Source of the DNA: Candidatus Roizmanbacteria bacterium
Lineage (GTDB): Bacteria > Patescibacteriota > Microgenomatia > UBA1406 > GWC2-37-13
Assembly (NCBI GenBank): GCA_013334845.1
Contig: JAAXWV010000009.1
Coordinates: forward strand, 4,275-14,774
Direction: 5' to 3'
DNA: 10,500 bases
Shown: piece after piece, positions 1 to 5,669 of the stretch
How the letters are laid out: each line of letters starts with the position of its first letter
Numbering within the stretch: the first letter of the stretch is position 1
The notes under the pieces: generated by a model
Told to the model about the DNA's origin: nothing
Databases searched by the model: none
What the model saw: the letters and a program-made list of their open reading frames with translations, nothing else
Position numbers and translations under genes: made by a program

Positions 1-1
1 C

Positions 2-520
2 CATGAATCAGCAATACTTCGAGCTCATAATAGGACGATTAAGCCTCAAGTGATGAAATTTGTTATTCTGCGTGGCGTTGCATTTGATGAAAGCGCTTTG
101 TCAGATTTTCCCGGAGCCGATATATTATTTCGTCCTAGACTTACTCGCACTGCTATCCAGAATTGCTATTTTGCACCGGGAATACTCCCACCTCTTCCTC
201 AAATACAGGAAGAATATGTGTCTCCTTTAGAAAGGATATTTAATAAAGTTGTGGGAAATAACAAAAATCATGCTTTTTTAAAGAGAGCGTTGGGAGACTC
301 TTATTCTAGAGTACTATATCTGCTTGCAACTAACCCTAGCGTTAGTCAAGAGGATTTAGAAGTCAAGATAAAACGTATATTTCCTGTAGGAGAAAAGGAT
401 AAAGTTAGTCTCAAATACGTCACAACCATAATTCAACAGCTAAATGTTGTACTGCGCAATTTGGGATCGCCACTGAAGTACTCGTTTGAAAAACAAAAGC
501 TTGATCTTCGTCAGCCCTAA
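2..520 (+). CDS. Partial regulator-like protein: receiver-like remnant plus probable C-terminal winged helix
   Basis: The reading frame is open to the left edge, so this is most likely the 3' end of a longer gene. A GTG at 50 and an ATG at 53 are possible internal starts, but the residues before them (ILRAHNRTIKPQV) read smoothly into the rest. The first ~40 residues resemble the last strands and helix of a response-regulator receiver domain (FVILRGVAFDE, then GADILFRP where receivers usually have a KP). After a Pro-rich linker (PPLPQIQEEY), the last ~80 residues resemble an OmpR/PhoB-type winged helix: a helix ending LLATNPSVSQEDLE, a recognition-helix-like segment SLKYVTTIIQQLNVVLRNLG, then a short hairpin to the C terminus. 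This assignment is by eye. The phospho-acceptor part, if any, lies outside the window. It could equally be an uncharacterised DNA-binding protein. Confidence 0.5.
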   Translation, partial: HESAILRAHNRTIKPQVMKFVILRGVAFDESALSDFPGADILFRPRLTRTAIQNCYFAPGILPPLPQIQEEYVSPLERIFNKVVGNNKNHAFLKRALGDSYSRVLYLLATNPSVSQEDLEVKIKRIFPVGEKDKVSLKYVTTIIQQLNVVLRNLGSPLKYSFEKQKLDLRQP

Positions 521-674
521 TTATGGGCTTCGCAATAAAAGCCGCAGGGATAGTACATTTTTTCTACCAGGTATATAGAGAGTGATACTAATCGTGCCAT
601 TAGTTAAAACGATTTGAGGTAAAGTTCATCTTGTTCTTACCTTGTTGAGTCGGGATATTTATTGAATTATTACA

Positions 675-2147
675 TTGCTGAGTTATAGTAGTAGGATCGA
701 AACATCAGCTGTCACATTACTATTACCTTTAGCTCTTGCTCAGTTTATTGCAAGCTATGCCGGTTCAAACATGAACGTTGCTATCAGTAATATTGCTATC
801 GATCTCCATACTTCGGTAACCGGGGTTCAAACCGCCATCACTCTATTTACCCTTACTATGGCCGCCCTTATGATTCCCGGAAGTAAACTGACTGATATTT
901 GGGGAAGAAAACGCTGTTTTTTAATTGGACTTACTGTTTATGGTCTAGGCGCCTTTGTCGCTGCACTATCTCAGGGAATAACCTTACTAATAATCGGGTA
1001 TTCAATACTGGAAGGAATAGGCTCATCGCTTATGATACCTCCAATTTACATACTTGTAACTGTTGCGTACAGTGATCTCAGATCACGGGCGAAAGCATTT
1101 GGAATTGTAAGTGCGATGGCCGGCGTCGGAGCAGCAGCGGGCCCGTTGATCGGAGGAGTGATCACTTCTGCTATTAGTTGGAGAGCTTCGTTTTTACTTC
1201 AGGTTGTCGTGGTGGCGGCTATATTATTTCTTGGAAGAGCGATTGTTGACAAAGGCACATATAGCGAGAAAATAAAGTTTGATTTTCTGGGATCCGTCTT
1301 ATCCGCATTAGGCCTCATACTTATCGTCATCGGTATTTTACAGGCCAAAATTTACGGCTGGTTTGTCAATAAAGAGCCGTTCACTGTCGCAGGAATACAA
1401 CTCATTCCAGTAGGGGGGATTTCGGCCATTTGGATATTTATTATCTTAGGACTCATTATGCTGGCTCTGTTTTTTCTTCATGCCCGACGACTTGAAAAAC
1501 ATGGTCAAAATCCCCTGCTTTCAACCCGTTTGTTTTTGAGCCGCACTTCAAATCTCGGACTAATAACCCAAAATATACAATGGCTTATCCTGATGGGAAG
1601 TTCGTTCGTTGTTTCGGTCTTTCTTCAGGTCGTGCGAGGATTTTCTGCTATCGAAACGGGACTTATCCTGACGCCGGCTACCATCGGTATATTGCTTTCA
1701 TCCATATCATCAGGTCGATTTGCTGCGCGAAGATCTCAAAGATTTCTCATTCGTACCGGATTTATTACCACGATAGCCGGCATTGCGCTTTTGCTTCTGT
1801 TTGCGAATGCCACTTCGAACGTGATTACCTTTGTCCCCGGACTATTTGTGATGGGCTTTGGTATTGGGGTGATGCTTACCGCTTCGGTAAACGTCGTCCA
1901 ATCGAGTTTCCCAGAAAAAGATCAAGGTGAGATATCAGGTCTATCCCGGAGCGTTTCCAATCTTGGCTCGTCACTTGGCACGGCAATTGTCGGCACTGTT
2001 CTCGTCTCAGCAATCGCAGTTGGAAATATGGCTTATGGATATGCACTTATCACGATGATTGTGATCGGAGCTTGCGGATTACTGGCGTCACTATTTTTAC
2101 CCGGAAATCCGGCTCCGTCATTTTCAGAAGGGGAAAAGCAGAGCTAA
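675..2147 (+). CDS. MFS transporter, DHA2 (EmrB/QacA-like) 14-TM drug-exporter family
   Basis: This encodes a 490-residue, almost wholly hydrophobic inner-membrane protein, the usual size of the 14-TM DHA2 branch of the Major Facilitator Superfamily, whose members mostly export drugs in exchange for protons. Motif A is clear in the TM2-TM3 loop (residues 69-80, GSKLTDIWGRKR). The antiporter motif C lies in TM5 (147-161, AMAGVGAAAGPLIGG). TM1 keeps an N-VAISNIAIDL pattern but lacks the Asp often found just before it. The start is TTG at 675: an in-frame TGA at 663-665 leaves no ATG or GTG before TM1, and the first internal Met falls inside TM1. No Shine-Dalgarno is visible. A weak TTGTTG-N17-AATTAT pair (642-670) would start transcription at the TTG itself. 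The gene converges with the Nudix gene and their stop codons overlap. The substrate cannot be read from sequence. Confidence 0.9.
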   Translation: MLSYSSRIETSAVTLLLPLALAQFIASYAGSNMNVAISNIAIDLHTSVTGVQTAITLFTLTMAALMIPGSKLTDIWGRKRCFLIGLTVYGLGAFVAALSQGITLLIIGYSILEGIGSSLMIPPIYILVTVAYSDLRSRAKAFGIVSAMAGVGAAAGPLIGGVITSAISWRASFLLQVVVVAAILFLGRAIVDKGTYSEKIKFDFLGSVLSALGLILIVIGILQAKIYGWFVNKEPFTVAGIQLIPVGGISAIWIFIILGLIMLALFFLHARRLEKHGQNPLLSTRLFLSRTSNLGLITQNIQWLILMGSSFVVSVFLQVVRGFSAIETGLILTPATIGILLSSISSGRFAARRSQRFLIRTGFITTIAGIALLLLFANATSNVITFVPGLFVMGFGIGVMLTASVNVVQSSFPEKDQGEISGLSRSVSNLGSSLGTAIVGTVLVSAIAVGNMAYGYALITMIVIGACGLLASLFLPGNPAPSFSEGEKQS

Positions 2148-2563
2148 TCACTCATGTTGCTGTGAAGTGCTGATCTTACTGTTTCATAGGTTAGTGGCAT
2201 TGACGGGAGTTTCTTTATCTCTTCTTCAGTAAACCAGCCATATTGATTTGCCTCTTCGTTAAGTACAATCGGAGCATATTCATCTTCCATTGTACATAGA
2301 TAACATATGAAAAGTCCTTGCCAGGTTTTGCGGACCTCAATACGTAAGGGAGTAATCAGTTTTTCGATGATGATATTGATTCCCAATTCTTCCCGGGCTT
2401 CCCGAATACCTGTTTGTTCCGTAGTCTCACCAAACTCCATTCCACCACCCGGGAACTGCCACAAATTGTGGTATTTGCTGGATTCATTTTCTTCATGACG
2501 GCGCGTAAGCAGAAATGTGTCTCCTTTTTGAATAATGGTGACAACGACTGGCTGGATGACCAT
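2144..2563 (-). CDS. Nudix hydrolase (MutT-like)
   Basis: The 139-residue protein is a single Nudix domain that would hydrolyse a nucleoside-diphosphate-linked compound; the substrate is not predictable. The Nudix box GX5EX7REUXEEXGU is complete at residues 40-62 (G40, E46, R54-E55, metal-binding E58 and E59, G61-I62), preceded by the usual strand-loop LWQFPGG. The ATG at 2563 is chosen because the first beta strand (QPVVVTIIQ) starts right after it. There is no Shine-Dalgarno, but a perfect TATAAT lies 4 bases upstream, so the mRNA may be leaderless or nearly so. The gene lies 45 bases downstream of a tRNA-Arg on the same strand and converges with the MFS gene, sharing bases 2144-2147 at their stops. 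Confidence 0.92.
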   Translation of the reverse strand: MVIQPVVVTIIQKGDTFLLTRRHEENESSKYHNLWQFPGGGMEFGETTEQTGIREAREELGINIIIEKLITPLRIEVRKTWQGLFICYLCTMEDEYAPIVLNEEANQYGWFTEEEIKKLPSMPLTYETVRSALHSNMSD

Positions 2564-2567
2564 AAAA

Positions 2568-2573
2568 ATTATA
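2568..2573 (-). promoter_or_regulatory. Candidate -10 box of the Nudix gene
   Basis: A perfect TATAAT on the minus strand ends 4 bases before the Nudix ATG. The best -35-like match (TTGCAT) is 19 bases further up, which is weak. If used, the transcript would start at or within a base or two of the ATG. Confidence 0.4.
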
Positions 2574-2608
2574 TGTGCTTAACTATCTTTCTATGCAAAT
2601 TTATTACG

Positions 2609-2685
2609 TGGTGCGCCCGGGCCGAATCGAACGGCCAACCTATTCCTTAGAAGGGAATTGCTCTATCCAGTTAAGCTACGAGCGC
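2609..2685 (-). tRNA. tRNA-Arg(TCT)
   Basis: The full cloverleaf can be drawn: acceptor GCGCTCG/CGGGCGC (one G-U pair), D stem GCTT/GAGC, anticodon stem ATTCC/GGAAT with loop CTTCTAA (anticodon TCT, reading AGA/AGG), 5-base variable loop, and T arm GGCCG-TTCGATT-CGGCC. The discriminator is A and the 3' CCA is encoded, so this tRNA does not need CCA addition, unlike its two companions in the window. It follows tRNA-Thr by 9 bases and is probably co-transcribed with it. Confidence 0.96.
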
Positions 2686-2694
2686 TATATACTG

Positions 2695-2766
2695 AGCCGA
2701 CTCGGGGATTCGAACCCCGGACCACCGGTTTACAAAACAGGTGCTCTACCACTGAGCTAAGTCGGC
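2695..2766 (-). tRNA. tRNA-Thr(TGT)
   Basis: The cloverleaf is acceptor GCCGACT/AGTCGGC, D stem GCTC/GAGC, anticodon loop TTTGTAA (anticodon TGT, Thr ACA), and T arm CGGGG-TTCGAAT-CCCCG. The anticodon stem CCTGT/ACCGG contains one non-pairing position (T opposite C). The discriminator is T and CCA is not encoded (CAG follows), so a CCA-adding enzyme is needed. This is the first gene of the tRNA pair. Confidence 0.95.
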
Positions 2767-2775
2767 TGAAAGTAT

Positions 2776-2804
2776 ATTATATCAACTTTCACTCGAAATT
2801 TGAA
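2776..2804 (-). promoter_or_regulatory. Promoter of the tRNA-Thr/tRNA-Arg pair
   Basis: An extended -10 TGATATAAT (2784-2776) is preceded at 17 bases by TTCAAA (2804-2799) as a -35-like hexamer. Transcription would begin about 2769, only a few bases before the mature 5' end of tRNA-Thr, as is usual for bacterial tRNA genes. The identical 9-mer recurs at 6706-6714 and 8313-8321. Confidence 0.65.
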
Positions 2805-2881
2805 TATTCTTAACTACATCGAATATTTTATCCTATAAATAGCAGTTAATGAAATATAGGCCACATGATATTTACAATATG

Positions 2882-2910
2882 TTGACCCATATAATATCTA
2901 GGTGTATAAT
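2882..2910 (+). promoter_or_regulatory. Distal sigma70-type promoter P1 of the surface-protein cluster
   Basis: TTGACC (2882-2887), a 17-base spacer and a perfect TATAAT (2905-2910) make the strongest consensus promoter in the window. The start would be near 2917, giving a 5' leader of about 39 bases without a Shine-Dalgarno. The -35 sits in the loop of an interrupted palindrome (2867-2898), a possible operator. Confidence 0.65.
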
Positions 2911-2917
2911 ACTTAGC

Positions 2918-2948
2918 TTGACCATATATTTATATACATTGTTATAAC
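2918..2948 (+). promoter_or_regulatory. Proximal promoter P2 of the surface-protein cluster, predicted leaderless
   Basis: A second TTGACC (2918-2923) is followed after 19 bases by an extended -10 TGTTATAAC (2940-2948). Seven bases then lead to the ATG at 2956, so transcription from P2 would begin at the start codon. P1 and P2 look like two copies of one AT-rich module (TTGACC, then ATAT runs, then a -10). Confidence 0.5.
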
Positions 2949-2955
2949 AATCTTT

Positions 2956-4629
2956 ATGAAAAAACTACTAACCCTTCTTGCAGCTTTTATTTTTCTATTT
3001 CTACAGGTTGCTCCATATATACTTAACTCCGGTAGTGTCGCTGCTTCCGAAGGAGCGAATTTGAGTGTGAGTTGGGATGCGAAAGCTCACTCAGTCAATC
3101 TAAATATTCGCACTTCTCAATCGATTCAATACGTATTTGAATATTACACCGGTACCCAAATTGAGGGTGTTCAAGGATCAGGCAATCCAAATCACAACTC
3201 ATTTAGCCGATCTTTTTACATTGGAAGTTGTTCGGGAAAAATCTGCACACCGAGAAATATTGTACGTGGTATAGTAAAAGTGTCGATACCATCACAGCAT
3301 AGGTTCTACAGAGTTCACTTTAAAATTAGCAACGATAGATACAATGAAGTATTTGATGGAGAAGCGCATCAGCTTGATTTAACAAACGATGAAATACGGT
3401 TTCTCACAACAGGAGATGAAGACAACTCCTGTCACCACAATCCTCACGATATAAGTCCAACAACCACTCCAACGCCCACGGCTACGTCGACCCCGACCCC
3501 AACTAATGCAATAACACCGACTCCATCAATCCCTCCGCATAAGTTCCTCTCCCTTGAACGAGTATGTGATGGATACTGGAGAGTGTACAATTTCAACGAT
3601 TTCACTCTTCCATTTACGTGGGAAGTGATTGATGAGCCAGAAGGGGGATCTGGTTATGCACAGCCTGGATACACCTATTTTCACACTTCCGTCGGATTGA
3701 AAGCAGTAAGAATATTTGTTGGTTCTCAAGATGAATCTATGTCTGATTCTGCAGCTGAGTCTTGTCCGATAGAACCTACACCAACTCCCACAGGGACACC
3801 AACTGAGACTCCGACAGCTACACCGACTCCTTCGCCTACCGTGACAGCAACCCCGACACCGACAACATCACATAGTTCCTCAAGTAGCAGTTCTAGCTCA
3901 AGTAGCTCAAGTAACAGCGGTCCTTTTGTATGTAATGACGAAGCACCTACGGAAGCTCCTCTCAATCTAATTGCCGAGGCAGGGGTGAATAGCGTTACCC
4001 TACACTGGCTGAAGCCGTCAGGACCAATGTCGTACTATCTCATTGCCTATGGTGAAAATACTAATGCTGATCAGTACGGTAATCCAAATATCGGTGGACC
4101 GGAAACAACCTCATATACTATCTATGGGTTGTCCGCTGGAAAAACGTATTACTTCAAAATGAGAGCAGGTAATGGATGTAAGCCCGGACCATTCTCGAAT
4201 ATAGTTAGTGGTACGCCGCGAGGATATCTACAGTTCACAGCAGCACCTTCGGGATTTGCTGAAAAGGTTCTCGGCGCAAATGAAGTATCGGCAACTCAGT
4301 CAGCCACTCTCTCAGGCAGTTTACTTGAAACTGCCGCAACCAGTGAGGTATGTAAAAAATGCCTTTGGTGGCCTTTCCTGCTCGGCGAAGTTCTTTCGCT
4401 TGTTGCAGTCGTATATCTGGTAATGAAGAAAAAGATAGTCCGCTACGGCATCTGGTTCGTTACGATTGCCGTGATTACCTATGTCTTGTTCCGATTCGCT
4501 AATGTATGTGTCAACAGTCTGATGCCATATACAACTTCATGGGTATGTAACTATTTCCTGATTATCGACGCAGTGTTGGCAGTCGGGGGATATTCACTCA
4601 TCGGGAGATTGAGGAAGAAAGTTAGCTAA
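2956..4629 (+). CDS. Secreted, membrane-anchored multi-domain surface protein with Pro/Thr linkers and a fibronectin type III domain
   Basis: The 557-residue product begins with a signal peptide (MKKLL, hydrophobic core to ~residue 20, possible cleavage after SVAA at ~31). A strand-rich domain follows (~35-160) with paired Cys (GSCSGKIC). A Pro/Thr linker (168-194) leads to a second small strand-rich domain (~195-272), then a second Pro/Thr linker (274-304) and a run of 13 Ser (307-319). A fibronectin type III domain spans ~331-421 (APLNLIAEAGVNSVTLHW ... TSYTIYGLSAGKTYYFKMRAGN). The C-terminal part has a CKKC motif and three membrane helices (~471-490, 497-513, 529-549), ending in a basic tail RLRKK. 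It should display its globular domains outside the cell. The ligand is unknown; adhesion or attachment is an inference from architecture. The ATG is fixed by the signal peptide. It heads a tight cluster with the next two genes. Confidence 0.88.
   Translation: MKKLLTLLAAFIFLFLQVAPYILNSGSVAASEGANLSVSWDAKAHSVNLNIRTSQSIQYVFEYYTGTQIEGVQGSGNPNHNSFSRSFYIGSCSGKICTPRNIVRGIVKVSIPSQHRFYRVHFKISNDRYNEVFDGEAHQLDLTNDEIRFLTTGDEDNSCHHNPHDISPTTTPTPTATSTPTPTNAITPTPSIPPHKFLSLERVCDGYWRVYNFNDFTLPFTWEVIDEPEGGSGYAQPGYTYFHTSVGLKAVRIFVGSQDESMSDSAAESCPIEPTPTPTGTPTETPTATPTPSPTVTATPTPTTSHSSSSSSSSSSSSSNSGPFVCNDEAPTEAPLNLIAEAGVNSVTLHWLKPSGPMSYYLIAYGENTNADQYGNPNIGGPETTSYTIYGLSAGKTYYFKMRAGNGCKPGPFSNIVSGTPRGYLQFTAAPSGFAEKVLGANEVSATQSATLSGSLLETAATSEVCKKCLWWPFLLGEVLSLVAVVYLVMKKKIVRYGIWFVTIAVITYVLFRFANVCVNSLMPYTTSWVCNYFLIIDAVLAVGGYSLIGRLRKKVS
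3457..3537 (+). repeat. Low-complexity Pro/Thr linker coding repeat 1
   Basis: Degenerate CCN-ACN dipeptide codons encode a TPTPT-type spacer between two extracellular domains. It is a protein linker, not an independent DNA element. Confidence 0.8.
3775..3912 (+). repeat. Low-complexity Pro/Thr linker followed by a poly-Ser tract
   Basis: This encodes about 31 Pro/Thr-rich residues and then His and 13 consecutive Ser. The Ser codons mix AGT/AGC with TCN, so the tract is selected at protein level and is not a simple slippage product of one codon. Such spacers are likely extended and possible glycosylation targets (inference). Confidence 0.8.
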
Positions 4630-4634
4630 CCAGT

Positions 4635-5192
4635 ATGAGTAGAGAGATGTTTGGTAATCAGGAAAGTAGGCCAGCCATAGAAAGCATCGCCCTAAATCGA
4701 ATTTCAATTCTGGAAAACGGGTTAAAGACAGTAGCCTCACAGAATTTGGACCTGCAGTTTGCACATGGGGCCAGTAATCTTATTAAGAAACTTCAGGTTG
4801 GTTATAGAGAGAGAAAGTTCCACTTAGAACCACATATACTCGATATTTATACTGATCACACTGTTAGTGCTGAGATGCGGGATGAAGGAAAGCTACTGGC
4901 TGTCATTACTGGCAATACATCATGCATAATTGTATATTTGCCGATAGCCTGCATGGGGAGTCATCTCACCATCACAAGATCGCTTCTTAAAAAACCGGAA
5001 GAAGGATTTGGGTTGCAGTTTGATTATAGCCATCCCTGGATTACAAAGGTCGGCACTATTGATGGCAAACTCAAGCGAGCATGTTGCAAATACATTATGG
5101 GGGATGTAGCTAAAGTGGTTATCCCACAAGCGACAGTGGCTATCCCTATTTTTAAGAGTATAAATAATGCTATTAACCAGATTCAGTTTTAA
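4635..5192 (+). CDS. Hypothetical protein in the surface-protein cluster
   Basis: I do not recognise this 185-residue protein. It starts 5 bases after the surface-protein stop, with no Shine-Dalgarno, so co-transcription and coupled translation are likely. There is no signal peptide. Predicted character: an N-terminal helical region (~20-60), then alternating hydrophobic strands (KLLAVITGNTSCIIVYLPIA at ~90-110; GDVAKVVIPQATVAIPIF at ~155-172), and a final helix (KSINNAINQIQF). It has several Cys (CMG, ACCK), consistent with a cytoplasmic protein. Its C-terminal pattern (G-x-V-x-KVV ... V ... I) resembles the C-terminal half of the next protein, hinting at a shared fold. Function unknown. Confidence 0.65.
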   Translation: MSREMFGNQESRPAIESIALNRISILENGLKTVASQNLDLQFAHGASNLIKKLQVGYRERKFHLEPHILDIYTDHTVSAEMRDEGKLLAVITGNTSCIIVYLPIACMGSHLTITRSLLKKPEEGFGLQFDYSHPWITKVGTIDGKLKRACCKYIMGDVAKVVIPQATVAIPIFKSINNAINQIQF

Positions 5193-5454
5193 TAAGTCCG
5201 ACACGACATTTGCCCTGGATGAACGAATTTTGGGAATTAAAGGACCGGATATTCACGGTGAATGCAGTGTTGATAAAGCAACTGTCTCCATATCTTTGTC
5301 AGATAATATAGGACACGTACTACTTATATCGACAGGCAAGGTTTCAAAAGTTGTTCCATTAAGCACGCTTGTGGTACATTTAAATCTCCCAGATCTCATA
5401 CAACGGCTGTTTGGCATCTACATGGAAATGAACACGACGGTATCACAAAGATGA
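5167..5454 (+). CDS. Small hypothetical protein overlapping the previous gene
   Basis: I do not recognise this 95-residue protein. The ATG at 5167 overlaps the previous gene by 26 bases in another frame. An in-frame stop at 5161-5163 rules out an earlier start. The core (~14-85) alternates short hydrophobic strands (ATVSISLSDNIGHVLLISTG, then KVSKVVPLSTLVVHLNL) and ends in a helix (LPDLIQRLFGIYMEM). No signal peptide or membrane segment is evident. The pattern TVS-x5-D-x5-L-x2-I-x-TG recalls TVSAEMRDEGKLLAVITG in the upstream protein, so the two could be diverged duplicates that work together, possibly with the surface protein. This is a weak by-eye similarity. Confidence 0.6.
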   Translation: MLLTRFSFNKSDTTFALDERILGIKGPDIHGECSVDKATVSISLSDNIGHVLLISTGKVSKVVPLSTLVVHLNLPDLIQRLFGIYMEMNTTVSQR

Positions 5455-5527
5455 CGCCAATACGAGACTTTTATACCCGGAAAGCGCAGAATTAATTTCA
5501 AGATGCTTATCCGCAATAATCAACGTA

Positions 5528-5533
5528 TATAAT
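5528..5533 (+). promoter_or_regulatory. Possible upstream -10 box for the tyrA leader
   Basis: A perfect TATAAT lies 25 bases upstream of the better-placed extended -10. No convincing -35 is present (GCTTAT at 17 bases). It would give a transcript with a ~25-base 5' leader ahead of the leader peptide. Listed as an alternative only. Confidence 0.25.
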
Positions 5534-5549
5534 CGCAAAAGATGAGATC

Positions 5550-5558
5550 TGATATACT
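5550..5558 (+). promoter_or_regulatory. Extended -10 promoter of the tyr leader/tyrA unit, predicted leaderless
   Basis: TG-A-TATACT is a textbook extended -10, which can work without a good -35. Six bases (acttgt) separate it from the ATG of the leader peptide at 5565, so the first transcribed base should be the A of that ATG. Confidence 0.6.
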
Positions 5559-5564
5559 ACTTGT

Positions 5565-5627
5565 ATGACATTATTAAATCCCACAAATTATTATCTCTAT
5601 CCCGTAGCCTGCGGGGAGGGTATTTAA
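5565..5627 (+). CDS. Tyrosine-rich attenuator leader peptide of tyrA
   Basis: This 20-codon open frame translates as MTLLNPTNYYLYPVACGEGI and has Tyr codons (all TAT) at positions 9, 10 and 12 and no Phe or Trp. It lies directly between an extended -10 promoter and an intrinsic terminator ahead of tyrA. Shortage of charged tRNA-Tyr would stall a ribosome at 5589-5600, next to the first hairpin arm (5601-5604). A ribosome reaching the stop at 5625 would cover the antiterminator arm (5611-5616). The geometry matches classical His/Trp/Phe leader peptides; the Tyr specificity and the link to a tyrosine-pathway gene are what make it convincing. The peptide itself probably has no function beyond being translated. 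Confidence 0.75.
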   Translation: MTLLNPTNYYLYPVACGEGI

Positions 5628-5669
5628 TGATAATTTACTAAAATTTACCCCGCGAAAGCGGGTTTTTTT
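5601..5669 (+). promoter_or_regulatory. Transcription attenuator (alternative hairpins) controlling tyrA
   Basis: Four segments are visible. Segment 1 CCCG (5601-5604) pairs with CGGG in segment 2 (5612-5615). Segment 2 GCGGGG (5611-5616) is perfectly complementary to segment 3 CCCCGC (5648-5653), giving an antiterminator that can be extended by TTTA/TAAA pairing (5623-5626 with 5639-5642). Segment 3 CCCGC also pairs with segment 4 GCGGG (5658-5662) to form the terminator. Pairings 1:2 and 3:4 exclude 2:3, as required for attenuation. Confidence 0.72.
5649..5669 (+). terminator. Intrinsic terminator in the tyrA leader
   Basis: A 5-bp all-GC stem CCCGC/GCGGG closes a GAAA (GNRA) tetraloop and is followed at once by seven T residues (5663-5669). 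The tyrA ATG begins at the very next base, so the hairpin can only serve to stop transcription before tyrA. Confidence 0.9.

Noticed and set aside
525..545. GGCTT/AAGCC hairpin after the first gene as a terminator
   Set aside because: Stem of only 5 bp with a large loop; the nearest T-run is about 15 bases away, too far for an intrinsic terminator.
2575..2760. A 61-codon plus-strand open frame (RPGRIERPTYSLEG..., LGDSNPGPPVYKTGALPLS)
   Set aside because: It is the well-known false protein obtained by reading antisense to tRNA genes; it lies exactly on tRNA-Arg and tRNA-Thr.
3457..3912. Short repeated motifs that could suggest a CRISPR array or minisatellite
   Set aside because: The repeats are in frame, degenerate at third positions and encode Pro/Thr and Ser linkers; no constant repeat with unique spacers.
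3726..3965. Minus-strand frame rich in Leu, Glu, Val and Gly
   Set aside because: It is the antisense of the Pro/Thr and poly-Ser linker of the surface protein; low-complexity shadow.
4635..5454. One gene broken by a frameshift instead of two genes
   Set aside because: Each frame has its own plausible start and end, an in-frame stop sits just before the second ATG, and overlapping starts are common; the faint similarity suggests duplication more than a split.
5561..5639. Alternative leader frame from TTG at 5561 (LYDIIKSHKLL...)
   Set aside because: It has no run of one regulatory amino acid and no start better than the ATG at 5565, whose frame holds the Tyr codons.
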